In this document: piece after piece, positions 44,361 through 55,910 of the stretch
Layout: each line of letters begins with the position of its first letter
Position numbering within the stretch: the first letter of the stretch is position 1
Assembly: GCF_037392515.1 (NCBI RefSeq)
Contig: NC_090290.1
Location: forward strand, 1,224,478 to 1,288,477
Reading direction: 5' to 3'
From: Haliotis asinina
Taxonomy: Eukaryota > Mollusca > Gastropoda > Lepetellida > Haliotidae
Length of the DNA: 64,000 nt
Notes under the pieces: generated by a model
What the model saw: the letters and a program-made list of their open reading frames with translations, nothing else
Told to the model about the DNA's origin: nothing
The model's database searches: none
Translations under genes and position numbers: made by a program

Positions 44361-45657
44361 CAGTATGGTTCAAAATTATTGAGAATAGCTAAAGCGTTTC
44401 ATATTATTAAACGAGAACAAATCAGATGAAATTGAATGTATTGCGAAAGTGAACTGACCTTTTCATGTTGTGTAGGTAACAATTTAATATTTTATCAAGT
44501 CTCCTTGAGCTTCACGGCACAGTCTAAGACGGGTAGGCATACTTCCTATCAGAGAGGTTAGTGTCTCGTGAGTTATGCTGTCCCAGTATCGGACCACTTC
44601 TCTCTTCATGTCTTCAATTTTTGTCAACCCCTTTTGATTCACACATTCCTTCATCATCCCCCAAATGTTCTCAATGGGATTTAAGTCAGGACTATATGCA
44701 GGAAATGGTAATGCAGTCACATTTTTCTCCTGAAACCACTGCTTGGCATGTTTTGCGGTGTGTTTAGGATCATTATCTTGCTGCAAAATCCAATCATTTC
44801 CATAAAACACATGTGCACTTGGAAGGAGAAAATTATCTAATATGTTAGTGTAGCGTTGACTTGTCAGATTTCCCTCAAACACACACAGCGGGGTCGTTCC
44901 TAATAAGGATATCCCTCCCCATACATGAAACTTTGGGCTGTATTTAGGTCGTCGATACAACGGTGCTGACGCAGACTTTGTCCATATTTTCACATTATTG
45001 GGATATACCCATATTGAGCTTTCATCAGTAAAAATCACATTTTCCCAGTCAAAGTTTTCATGTGCCAAACACCACTCAACACGCCTGTCTTTATGTTCTT
45101 GTTTCATGAGAGGAGAAGGAATTCCAGTCTTTTTCTCCCATCCAAGATCAATCAAATTTCTTCTAACTGTAGATTTTGATACAACTGTTGATCCCCTTTC
45201 TATCATTTCATACCTGATGTTGGAGATGCTTGCCCTTTGCTTTTTAGACGCTAAAATTCCCAGCCGGACGCGATCTGAGAAGTCCAATTTTCTGGGTCTA
45301 CCTGCTCCTTTCTGGTGCCCAAAATCCTTTCCCTCTTTAAAATTCTTCCTAATCCTATACACAGTAGAAAGAGGAGTTCCTGTTCTCTGTGCCAATGTAT
45401 TTACATCATCAATTCCTTGATTACACAACTCAAAAATCAACCTTCTTTTATCTTCAGCAGACATTGTTGACAGTGCTGAGGAAAATGACGTCTGCTACAA
45501 ATTCAGGGGAGGTAACTCTAATTGTACTATACTCAGTAGGCGAAGATGAGTTACCTCCCTTATACCATTACTTAGTTTTAAGTATCAGTGAATCAGTTGA
45601 GGTGTCAGGATAGCTCAAAGTAAGAAGAAAAATTCTCAATAATTATGAACCAGACTA
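44361..45657 (-). mobile_element. Tc1/mariner transposon, intact copy 1 (1297 bp)
   Basis: The left end CAGTATGGTTCAAAATTATT (44361) and the right end, complement of TAGTCTGGTTCATAATTATT (to 45657), are inverted repeats of about 25 bases. TA precedes the left end (44359-44360) and follows the right end. One uninterrupted transposase fills the bottom strand. The copy at 60651-61947 has the same length, and by eye differs at about a dozen positions. Confidence 0.95.
44484..45464 (-). CDS. Tc1/mariner transposase, intact, 326 aa
   Basis: DDE-family cut-and-paste transposase acting on the element's own inverted repeats in the nucleus. The N-terminal helix-turn-helix region spans about 1-45 (PLSTVYRIRK as recognition helix). 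The GRPRK motif is at about 55-59, between the two DNA-binding subdomains. Catalytic residues are D147 (TDESS), D230 (QQDN) and E265 (NPIE); 34 residues separate the last two (DD34E). The ATG at 45464 gives a family-typical start and length, and the frame has no stops or shifts. Against the copy at 60774-61754 I see three amino-acid differences (Q26E, N103H, R204H). It is plausibly active, but expression cannot be judged. Confidence 0.95.
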   Translation of the reverse strand: MSAEDKRRLIFELCNQGIDDVNTLAQRTGTPLSTVYRIRKNFKEGKDFGHQKGAGRPRKLDFSDRVRLGILASKKQRASISNIRYEMIERGSTVVSKSTVRRNLIDLGWEKKTGIPSPLMKQEHKDRRVEWCLAHENFDWENVIFTDESSIWVYPNNVKIWTKSASAPLYRRPKYSPKFHVWGGISLLGTTPLCVFEGNLTSQRYTNILDNFLLPSAHVFYGNDWILQQDNDPKHTAKHAKQWFQEKNVTALPFPAYSPDLNPIENIWGMMKECVNQKGLTKIEDMKREVVRYWDSITHETLTSLIGSMPTRLRLCREAQGDLIKY

Positions 45658-45663
45658 TATATA

Positions 45664-47275
45664 CACCTGGAAATTAATCAAGCAACACCCCAATTTTTTC
45701 TATTGGAGCAACTTTGAAGTGTTCTGACAATCAAAATATGCCGGGTTGATATAGTTTGACACTTTTTTATTCAACAGACGATCTCTGACAAACAACTTAA
45801 AGGGAAAAAGTATCAAGACTTTGCTTTATTGCAACGAAATCCAAATTCTTAAAACTGTCTTAAATTCATGAAAAAATGGACACAATTTACTATTCATCCA
45901 CAGACGTTGTTGTCAGGTGTATTAACACAAATGTCACATGGAAAGAAAGAACAGTCATCTGAGAGTCTGCACACCGACTTTCATCAATATCTAGTGTGTC
46001 CTCCCTGCGCACGCACCACCGATTCCAGACGCCTCCTCATTCCTTGGATGAGTCTCCGGATCTGATTCTGGGGGATCCTGTTCCACTCCTCATGCAGGGC
46101 AGCCGTCAATTCGTTGAGATTATGGACTGGTGGGTCTCTCTGCCTCACACGACGGCCAATAAAGTCCCACAAATGTTCAATGGGGTTGAGGTCAGGGCTC
46201 ATGGCAGGCCATGGAATTCTGTCAATTGCATTTTGCCGCAAAAAATCATTTACAGCATGCGCCCTGTGAGGTCTAGCATTGTCGTCCATAAATATGGGTC
46301 TCGTTGCCAGAGGATGGTTCTCAAAATGAGGTACCACAGCCCTGTCAAGAACCTCCTGTTGGTAACGAACACCGTTAAGGTTGCCACGGATGGTAATGAT
46401 ATCCAACTTGCAGTTCATGGAAATGCACCCCCATACCATAACGGAACCTCCCCCAAAGGCCACAGTCTCCTGGATGTTCCGTGGAGCCATTGCTGTGTTC
46501 CTCTGCCTCCAGACCCGAGTACGACCGTCCACCATGTGCAGCAAGAACCGGCTCTCATCTGAGAAATGGACCTTCCTCCAAGAGGCAATGTTCCAGTGCA
46601 AACGGTCATTACACCAGGCCAGTCGGGCTGCCTTATGGGCTGGAGACAGTCTGGGTCGCTTGATTGGCCTCCTTGCCCGGTATCCTGCAGCTTTCAGACG
46701 ATTCCGAACAGTCCTGTTCGAGATGGGTCTCCCTGGAAGCCACTCCTGTCTCAACCGAGAGCTCGAGTCGAAGGACCTGCGCCGTACAAGTCTCAGTAAA
46801 GCTCTGTCCTCCCGGACTGTGGTCTTCCTGGGTCTTCCTGGTCTAGGCAGGTCTTTAACTTCATTAGTGGCCCGGTATTTTTTCAAAAGTTTTGAAATTA
46901 TGGAATGATGTCGTCCGATTTGAGTCCCGATTTGTCTTAGAGACATACCAGCATTCCTCATGCCGATTATTTGCCAACGAGTGGCCTCTGATAATTTCCT
47001 ACGTGCCATGACATTGAAATGAATGAAAAACCGAATGCAATCGACAACCTGCGCTTGTAAACACCCCAGGGAAAAAGTGCATTTTTCGAAAGTTGAGGTT
47101 AAAGCAATGCACGTGCGCTGTGCAAGCTTCACGCGCGTCATATCAACCCATGAAAAGCTCATGCTGTATGTCAATACATCAAAATTGAATAATCAATCAT
47201 CAAAATTACTTCGTTAAACTTTGTTAAGTTTTTATGTGTCTTTGAATTTGGTGTTGCTTAATTAATTTCCATATG
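45664..47275 (-). mobile_element. Second type of Tc1 transposon (1612 bp), adjacent to copy 1
   Basis: Left end CACCTGGAAATTAATCAAGC (45664) and right end complement CATATGGAAATTAATTAAGC (to 47275) form inverted repeats of about 26 bases that also share AACACC. TA flanks both ends (45662-45663, 47276-47277). Only TATATA (45658-45663) separates it from the element at 44361-45657. Non-coding stretches of about 320 and 270 bases lie between the gene and the ends. Confidence 0.94.
45984..47009 (-). CDS. Tc1-type transposase, intact, 341 aa
   Basis: Cut-and-paste DDE transposase of a lineage distinct from the 326-aa proteins in this window. The ATG at 47009 begins MARRKLSEATRWQIIG; the longer open frame upstream starts at TTG and crosses into the element's untranslated end. 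Helix-turn-helix at about 5-45, PGRPRK at about 57-62, and a second basic helix region around 100-120. Catalytic D151 (SDESRF), D243 (DDNARPH) and E278 (NPIEHLWD), spacing DD34E. Intact FGGGSVMVWGC and a complete C-terminus ending GGHTRY as in related Tc1 transposases. No stops or frameshifts, so possibly active. Confidence 0.95.
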   Translation of the reverse strand: MARRKLSEATRWQIIGMRNAGMSLRQIGTQIGRHHSIISKLLKKYRATNEVKDLPRPGRPRKTTVREDRALLRLVRRRSFDSSSRLRQEWLPGRPISNRTVRNRLKAAGYRARRPIKRPRLSPAHKAARLAWCNDRLHWNIASWRKVHFSDESRFLLHMVDGRTRVWRQRNTAMAPRNIQETVAFGGGSVMVWGCISMNCKLDIITIRGNLNGVRYQQEVLDRAVVPHFENHPLATRPIFMDDNARPHRAHAVNDFLRQNAIDRIPWPAMSPDLNPIEHLWDFIGRRVRQRDPPVHNLNELTAALHEEWNRIPQNQIRRLIQGMRRRLESVVRAQGGHTRY

Positions 47276-47277
47276 TA

Positions 47278-47728
47278 TATATTGCAAGAAAGGTGAATGG
47301 TTTGGAAACAGATACAGTTTAAACATGTCTTAACAGTATTAATACCTTTGCTTGAGAAAATTAAAGTATCTGATGGTCTTGAACTGTTTAATAGTGCAGG
47401 TTTTCGTACTTGTCAGTTTGTGACAGGAATACACTGAGGCATCTACTAGTGTTGGTATCTTATCCACGTCATACCAGGAGACGCTGAACTGATGCTTGTT
47501 ATCGCGCTGTCTGGCGTTGAGCAAGAAAGAGTGAAGATTGGGGGAGTGTTTGGTACACTGAACCGAGTTTGAACCGACGTCATATGGCGGAAATAAGCAG
47601 TTTTAAACAACATTGCATAAACAGAGGTATTGATATACATAAGTTTTATTAATTTATATATCATTGGTATGGTAACATCACTTTTATATGAATGATTTGC
47701 ATAACGTACCTAATAATTAAATACGTCT
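47278..47728. other. No recognisable gene
   Basis: Two overlapping (-) frames (47339-47524, 47446-47664) without motifs. Confidence 0.4.
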
Positions 47729-47810
<82 letters not shown>

Positions 47811-47955
47811 CACTACTACTGCTACTGCTACAACAACAACTACTACTACTACTGCTGCTGCTGCTACTACTACTGCTGCTGCTGCTACTACTACTACTAC
47901 TACTGCTGCTGCTGCTACTACTACTACTACTACTGCTGCTGCTACTACTACTACT
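47729..47955. repeat. (ACT)n/(GCT)n trinucleotide repeat
   Basis: About 75 codon-sized units. The left two thirds are ACT; the right third alternates blocks of four GCT and about six ACT, so the block itself is repeated. Long Thr, Ser/Cys and Val/Ala translations are artefacts. Confidence 0.97.
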
Positions 47956-48744
47956 GACCACTGACACTGATCTCTCACTATACGTTTCACTACAAATAAT
48001 CGTTGACTCGATATAAACGCAATAGTTGATGCCAGGGACGCCTACGATACATATTTATTTAATTCAAACATATTCTGTTTGAAATATCGAAAAAAAGTTT
48101 AAAATAGGCTACAGTCACCAGCGCATTTGTTCTTTCATGACATCAACATTTGAATATCATTTGGTTTTAGAAGACACGAAGGGAGTGTTAAAGTAATTCA
48201 GTGTACAAGGTTTATAAACTGTCAGGATCAACCCATCTCCCAGCTAACCAGAAGGATCGCTGTAATCAATACATCTGAGAATACATTGGTTAATCCCAGC
48301 CTCTGACTCTCGGTATCTGTAACAGTGGCTGTCTCAACAGTCCCGGAACTATTGTATGTCCCGCCCGGCCATTATTGTAACACTGAGTCAACGTTATTCC
48401 ATGGACGTACAATGACGTATCACAACGTCAGACCACAACGTTGTCACACCTCATTTTTATCTTGCTGCAAGGTTAAAGGTAGTTTATGCTAACGTATTTT
48501 ATATTGCCATACGTTCTGTTTGACGTTAATAGTTGGATAGTTTTGAACGGTACATAAGAAACAAAGCAGAATTTCACTTCAATGTTTATTCGTCAATTTG
48601 CATGTTGTTTTGGTCATGTATATATATTCAGCGACTATGTGTTACTCTAGAGCTGAAGCCTGACGTCACTGTGAACATTTCTTCTTTTCTACTCCCTATA
48701 TGTTTGTTCTATGTGCGTCAGGCCTGAAGAAACAACAGGTCAAG
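47956..48744. other. No recognisable gene
   Basis: One frame of 64 codons at 48533-48727 without motif. Confidence 0.4.
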
Positions 48745-48875
48745 GGTACACTCTGATGTCTAGTCACGCCAAAGGAACGGGTTTGATTCTTCACATGGGT
48801 GCTATGTTTGAAGGACATTGTCCTTGTCGTGATATTGTATACGTAGGGGTTTTCCTAAAAGCACTATGTGACAAC
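48745..48875 (+). repeat. tRNA-derived SINE (family B), strongly decayed
   Basis: AGTCACGCCAAAGGAACGGG, TTTGATTCTTCACATGGGTG, TATGTTTGAAGGACATTGTC and GTGATATTGTATACGTAGGG with CCTAAAAGCAC follow the order of family B. The small frame across it is not a gene. Confidence 0.55.
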
Positions 48876-50815
48876 ATGGGCAATGCCTTCAACGGGAAAG
48901 GATGCAGCGTCCATGGACTGATAACTTCGGTTCTTTACATCTGCCACAATGCTATCGGTGCCCACTAAAGTGTGACTGTGAAACGGTGAGTGAACTCTGT
49001 CCACACCCTTACGGTACCACCTATGAATACAGACGGTGAAACCGTGGAACATTACTTATCTATAAAGACACTAAAGGCCTTCATGTTTGAAAACATAAAA
49101 CCTGGTTTCCTCAGTCAAAAGGAATTAACCTTCAGTTCAATAAATCCGAACCCCATGTTGATGGAGATTGAAGAGGTGCCAGGAAAACAATTAGATATCG
49201 TGGTAGTATGCTATGATTTTGCATGCCATTTCTTATAGTTCTTGCTCCAACAACCGTAAAGCCAGGGTGCTGTCGGTTGTCAAGGCAACAGTGTGATCAA
49301 CAGCTCGATCCATTCCGACACCTCCTACGACAAGCGGTTCCTGCTGTTACCATTTTATTGGTGTTGGCCCCGACTGACTGCATGCTGTAAACACGGACAC
49401 AGAAATGTTCGCTTTCTAGTTTACCAAATGCTCCATTATACATGTATACATTTGAACAAGCAAGGTTGGGCATCAACAAGCTGCTTCTCAAGATTTTGTT
49501 TGTCCCAAAATCACTATGAATACTCCATAGTTATCTTGTTCTCATTTCAATAATATATTGCATGTTTAGAACAATTTTTCATTTAACAATATATTAATAA
49601 GCAAAATATTTTTACGTTTTGCCACTGAAAGGGTGATGTGTCCAGGTTATTACCTGCTGGGCATGGCCGAACATAGCATCAGTAAACAGATAATGTCAGA
49701 CACACAGCAGTGGAAATGACATTAGGTGGTGAGTGTAGTGTAACTCAGGAATAATGTCAAATGACGAACTGGACATTAAACACATGGTTGATGCAATATG
49801 AGATAAGTTAGAGATTCTACGGAGGGCCATATATAGGTCAGGGGGAGACATTTCTGATAATACTCTGACACATATTAGACTCTAGGGACTAAACAGCCTG
49901 CTTTCAGTTCTAAGATGAAAGCCGAGTAATCAGTCCTACCATGTTGGTTCTACAATGCTGGCTCTACTATGTGTCTCCCCTAGTACAATATCACTTCCTA
50001 TCTGGCCTGAAGCCAATCAGATTCCAAACCAATCAGGGCCTGAACTGGATATACGTCACGCTTTAAAGCGTAATTGAATCTAATCATCACACTCAGCACA
50101 AGGACACTTTTGACTCATTTTACTGGTTCTGATTTAGCTGTGTTTCTTAGACGTTAAGAAAACCAACACCAGCACGTAAAATAGTCATACTGTGTACGAA
50201 ATATCGTTCTTGATGACTGTACTTCAAATGCATTGCATCATGTCTGAAACCCGGAAACGTACATACATAGGAAACCAAACGCTGGTATATTTCATTAAGC
50301 CTTATAATTACGGATAAAACATTTCCAAGTTTCCAAATTTGACATTCCATGTGTGACAAAAAGGAGTCATAGCCACTGCGTCCGTCGGTGTGGTTGTTTG
50401 CCGTCTCAGAGTCTGGCGTGTGTGATGCGTTATGTGTAATTTGTAATTTGTGACAACATTTTCTCTTTCCATTGGGTTTCGGAAAGCTTGTACTCAACTG
50501 AAGTATCAAATCGAATTGGAGGTCCGTAATTAGCTACCACATAATAACGGTCTACATTCCTGACTCTAGTTTACTGGTATGTTTCCATTGTACTTTACTC
50601 AAGTCGAATTAAGTTCGTCTGTGCCAAAAGAGCCTTTAGTAAAATAAACCATTCTTTGTTCATATATAGTTTTCATCAAGGTAACATTTTGTTTAGTTCT
50701 GTGTTTCTCATCGCAAAACTGTCTGCAATTTGGCTGCCGACCCGAAAATAGAAGTCCAATTACTGTCCTCAAATTTGACCTGAGAAAATACTGCCTGCTC
50801 ATTCGAATGTTTGTT
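48876..50815. other. No recognisable gene
   Basis: A decayed family A scrap may lie at 49290-49340 (TGATCAACAGC, CCTCCTACGACAAGC). The longest frame (50147-50509, (-), 120 codons) starts at TTG and has no known domain. Confidence 0.4.
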
Positions 50816-51739
50816 CCATGTGACAGTGCTGAGATGTAGGCTGTAGATGAAAGACAAGAGAAGTGCTAAGCCTTAGGTGTTAACATTTTCCTTCCTTTAC
50901 ATTTTGTTAAACATTCAATTATCAAGTAATGAAGAGTAAATGCAATATGTAATAACCGAGGTGTAGCAATAACATCTGCTCCAGTCTATATCGATGTGTT
51001 TTGCTGCGTTTCTTTGTTACCCTTTGCTGCTTTTGCTCGCTGTGAAACCTGTGTTACAATTCCATATCTGTTAACTGGACAACAATTATTACATGTATTT
51101 TGAATTTCCAGAACAAAGAATACAAAGTGTTTTTGTTTTAAAAACAGGTATTTCCATGTTGTTGTTTTTTTAAAAATGTGTTTTGAGAGTCTGAAAAAGA
51201 TGTCTTCTTTTCTGTTCTAGATATGTGGAACTCAAGCTTCTTTCTTTCTTTCGTTTTGAACCGACTGACCCAAGTTTAGAGAGTGTGGCTACATAAAGCA
51301 CATATAGATGCTGTCCTTATCGTCATAAACTTGATAATAAACAGATCTGATGAACGCTTTTGTGTAGAGGGTCTCACTGTGTGACTGGCATGCAGGACGC
51401 TGAATGATGTCAATCAGATCCGTTGGTTTTATCGATGTCTTTACACCGATCGTGAGAGTAGAGATAACTGGGCTCGTGTCTGTCACAGATCGCTATCTCG
51501 GGACTCATTATTTCAAAACGTACATAATTTGCTCTCGCTCGTGAGACAAATGATTCAGTATCACGCAGGAAGACTGGAGCAGATGTTATTGCTACACCTA
51601 GGTAATTACAAATTGCATTTACTCTTTACTTGATAATTGAATGTCTAACAAAATGTAAAGGAAGGAAAATGTTAACACCTAAGGCTTAGCACTTCTCTTG
51701 TCTTTCATCTACAGCCTACATCTCAGCACTGACACATGG
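50816..51739. mobile_element. Non-autonomous DNA element with about 170-bp inverted terminal repeats
   Basis: Left arm 50816-50987 and right arm 51571-51739 are reverse complements at roughly 95 percent by eye, including GACAGTGCTGAGATGTAGGC, AGACAAGAGAAGTGCTAAGC and AATAACATCTGCTCCAGTCT. The left arm has three extra bases (TGA). The 583-base interior has no transposase. The outer ends read CCATGTGWCAGTG. A clean target duplication is not visible, because the right end runs straight into the 43-bp satellite. Confidence 0.88.
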
Positions 51740-54700
51740 ATGGGAGTCAGCCGTGACATGATTATTCTATCGTTAAGTAGGGATGGGATTCAGCCGTGAC
51801 ATGTTTAATCTATCGCTACATAGGGATGGGAGTCAGCCATGACATGACTAATCTATCGCTACGTAGAGATGGGAGTCAGCCATGACATGACTAATCTATC
51901 GCTACGTAGAGATGGGAGTCAGCCATGACATGTTTAATCTATCGCTACGTAGAGATGGGAGTCAGCCATGACATGACTAATCTATCCCTACGTAGAGATG
52001 GGTGTCAGCCATGACATGACTAATCTATCGCTACATAGGGATGGGAGTCAGCCGTGACATGTTTAATCTATCATTACCTACTGATTGTAGTCAGCCGTGA
52101 CATGTTTAATCTATCGCTACATAGGGATGGGAGTCAGCCGTGACATGTTTAATCTATCGCTACATAGGGATGGGAGTCAGCCGTGACATGTTTAATCTAT
52201 CGCTACATAGGGATGGGAGTCAGCCGTGACATGTTTAATCTATCATTACCTACTGATTGTAGTCAGCCGTGACATGTTTAATCTATCGCTACATAGGGAT
52301 GGGAGTCAGCCGTGACATGACTAATCTATCGCTACATAGGGATGGGAGTCAGCCGTGACATGTTTAATCTATCGCTACATAGGGATGGGAGTCAGCCGTG
52401 ACATGTTTAATCTATCGCTACATAGGGATGGGAGTCAGCCGTGACATGACTAATCTATCGCTACATAGGGATGGGAGTCAGCCGTGACATGTTTAATCTA
52501 TCGCTACATAGGGATGGGAGTCAGCCGTGACATGTTTAATCTATCATTACCTACTGATTGTAGTCAGCCGTGACATGTTTAATCTATCGCTACATAGGGA
52601 TGGGAGTCAGCCGTGACATGACTAATCTATCGCTACATAGGGATGGGTGTCAGCCATGACATGTTTAATCTATCGCTACATAGGGATGGGTGTCAGCCAT
52701 GACATGACTAATCTATCGCTACATAGGGATGGGAGTCAGCCGTGACATGTTTAATCTATCGCTACATAGGGATGGGAGTCAGCCGTGACATGACTAATCT
52801 ATCGCTACATAGGGATGGGTGTCAGCCGTGACATGTTTAATCTATCGCTACATAGGGATGGGTGTCAGCCATGACATGACTAATCTATCGCTACATAGGG
52901 ATGGGTGTCAGCCATGACATGACTAATCTATCGCTACATAGGGATGGGAGTCAGCCGTGACATGACTAATCTATCGCTACATAGGGATGGGTGTCAGCCA
53001 TGACATGACTAATCTATCGCTACATAGGGATGGGTGTCAGCCATGACATGACTAATCTATCGCTACATAGGGATGGGAGTCAGCCGTGACATGTTTAATC
53101 TATCGCTACATAGGGATGGGAGTCAGCCGTGACATGTTTAATCTATCATTACCTACTGATTGTAGTCAGCCGTGACATGTTTAATCTATCGCTACATAGG
53201 GATGGGAGTCAGCCGTGACATGACTAATCTATCGCTACATAGGGATGGGAGTCAGCCGTGACATGTTTAATCTATCCCTACGTAGAGATGGGTGTCAGCC
53301 ATGACATGACTAATCTATCCCTACGTAGAGATGGGTGTCAGCCATGACATGTTTAATCTATCGCTACATAGGGATGGGAGTCAGCCGTGACATGTTTAAT
53401 CTATCGCTACATAGGGATGGGAGTCAGCCGTGACATGTTTGATCTATCGCTACATAGGGATGGGAGTCAGCCGTGACATGTTTAATCTATCATTACCTAC
53501 TGATTGTAGTCAGCCGTGACATGTTTAATCTATCGCTACATAGGGATGGGAGTCAGCCGTGACATGACTAATCTATCGCTACATAGGGATGGGAGTCAGC
53601 CGTGACATGTTTAATCTATCGCTACATAGGGATGGGAGTCAGCCGTGACATGACTAATCTATCGCTACATAGGGATGGGAGTCAGCCGTGACATGTTTAA
53701 TCTATCGCTACATAGGGATTGGAGTCAGCCGTGACATGTTTAATCTATCGCTACATAGGGATGGGAGTCAGCCGTGACATGACTAATCTATCGCTACGTA
53801 GAGATGGGTGTCAGCCATGACATGTTTAATCTATCGCTACATAGGGATGGGAGTCAGCCGTGACATGACTAATCTATCGCTACGTAGAGATGGGAGTCAG
53901 CCGTGACATGTTTAATCTATCGCTACATAGGGATGGGAGTCAGCCGTGACATGTTTAATCTATCGCTACATAGGGATGGGAGTCAGCCGTGACATGTTTA
54001 ATCTATCGCTACATAGGGATGGGAGTCAGCCGTGACATGTTTAATCTATCGCTACATAGGGATGGGAGTCAGCCGTGACATGACTAATCTATCGCTACGT
54101 AGAGATGGGAGTCAGCCGTGACATGTTTAATCTATCGCTACATAGGGATGGGAGTCAGCCGTGACATGACTAATCTATCGCTACGTAGAGATGGGTGTCA
54201 GCCATGACATGTTTAATCTATCGCTACATAGGGATGGGAGTCAGCCGTGACATGACTAATCTATCGCTACGTAGAGATGGGAGTCAGCCGTGACATGTTT
54301 AATCTATCGCTACATAGGGATGGGAGTCAGCCGTGACATGTTTAATCTATCGCTACATAGGGATGGGAGTCAGCCGTGACATGTTTAATCTATCGCTACA
54401 TAGGGATGGGAGTCAGCCGTGACATGTTTAATCTATCGCTACATAGGGATGGGAGTCAGCCGTGACATGTTTAATCTATCGCTACATAGGGATGGGAGTC
54501 AGCCGTGACATGTTTAATCTATCGCTACATAGGGATGGGAGTCAGCCGTGACATGTTTAATCTATCGCTACATAGGGATGGGAGTCAGCCGTGACATGTT
54601 TAATCTATCGCTACATAGGGATGGGAGTCAGCCGTGACATGTTTAATCTATCGCTACATAGGGATGGGAGTCAGCCGTGACATGTTTAATCTATCGCTAC

Positions 54701-55625
54701 ATAGGGATGGGAGTCAGCCGTGACATGTTTAATCTATCGCTACATAGGGATGGGAGTCAGCCGTGACATGTTTAATCTATCGCTACATAGGGATGGGAGT
54801 CAGCCGTGACATGTTTAACCTATCATTACCTACTGATTGTAGTCAGCCGTGACATGTTTAATCTATCGCTACATAGGGATGGGAGTCAGCCGTGACATGT
54901 TTAATCTATCGCTACATAGGGATGGGAGTCAGCCGTGACATGTTTAATCTATCGCTACATAGGGATGGGAGTCAGCCGTGACATGTTTAATCTATCATTA
55001 CCTACTGATTGTAGTCAGCCGTGACATGTTTAATCTATCGCTACATAGGGATGGGAGTCAGCCGTGACATGTTTAATCTATCGCTACATAGGGATGGGAG
55101 TCAGCCGTGACATGTTTAATCTATCGCTACATAGGGATGGGAGTCAGCCGTGACATGTTTAATCTATCGCTACATAGGGATGGGTGTCAGCCGTGACATG
55201 TTTAATCTATCGCTACGTAGAGATGGGTGTCAGCCGTGACATGTTTAATCTATCGCTACATAGGGATGGGAGTCAGCCGTGACATGTTTAATCTATCGCT
55301 ACATAGGGATGGGAGTCAGCCGTGACATGTTTAATCTATCGCTACATAGGGATGGGAGTCAGCCGTGACATGTTTAATCTATCGCTACATAGGGATGGGA
55401 GTCAGCCGTGACATGTTTAATCTATCGCTACATAGGGATGGGAGTCAGCCGTGACATGTTTAATCTATCGCTACATAGGGATGGGAGTCAGCCGTGACAT
55501 GTTTAATCTATCGCTACATAGGGATGGGAGTCAGCCGTGACATGTTTAATCTATCGCTACATAGGGATGGGAGTCAGCCGTGCCTAATCTATCTTTACGC
55601 ACTGATGGGAGTCAGCCATGACATG
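51740..55625. repeat. 43-bp satellite array, about 91 copies
   Basis: The main unit is CATAGGGATGGGAGTCAGCC followed by GTGACATGTTTAATCTATCG and CTA. The GTCAGCC of the first unit (51746) and of the last (55611) are 3865 bases apart, which equals 90 units minus a single 5-base deletion in the second-last unit, so the array has kept register throughout. Variants: GTTTAAT or GACTAAT, CATAGGG or CGTAGAG, AGTCAGCCG or TGTCAGCCA, and a diverged type with CATTACCTACTGATTGTAG at 52072, 52244, 52545, 53147, 53491, 54824 and 54996. The right half is the most homogeneous, and both edges are diverged. No coding role. Confidence 0.97.
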
Positions 55626-55910
55626 ATTAGTTTATCGTTTCGGGTGGAAGCCCACCGTAATATGGGGCTGATACAGCGACCGAGAAATAAACGATATCCT
55701 AAAAAGAGATTGCAAATTCTGCCTGGAAGTTTCAACAAACTGTGCTGCTCCAGGAGACATGGGATGGCAATCTTACCTCACTAAATAGACTGAAAACCTT
55801 TAAGTGTTTTTGAAGATGTCCAGAAATGAGACAAACGGATTACCATGCAGGATTTTAGTGAAAAAAATGAGGAAAAAAAATCGTTTTTTAACACTGTTTT
55901 GAAAATTGCC
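55626..55910. other. Spacer between two tandem arrays
   Basis: No repeat units, and one short frame end (to 55784) with no recognisable motif. Confidence 0.4.

Noticed and set aside
44998..45420. Plus-strand frame of 140 codons, with a duplicate at 61288-61710
   Set aside because: Antisense shadow of the duplicated transposase; its apparent conservation only reflects the transposon copies.
45996..46908. Plus-strand frames of 188 and 175 codons
   Set aside because: They lie antisense to the intact Tc1-type transposase at 45984-47009.
47010..47174. 55-codon N-terminal extension of the 341-aa transposase
   Set aside because: Starts at TTG in the element's leader; the ATG at 47009 gives the family-typical start.
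47661..47990. Long Thr, Ser and Val homopolymer frames on both strands
   Set aside because: Produced by the ACT/GCT repeat; open in several frames at once.
48711..48968. 85-codon frame
   Set aside because: Lies over a decayed tRNA-derived SINE.
50147..50509. 120-codon bottom-strand frame
   Set aside because: Starts at TTG, no domain recognised, no splice or promoter support.
51740..55625. CRISPR array
   Set aside because: Units are contiguous 43-bp tandem repeats with no variable spacers, in an animal genome.
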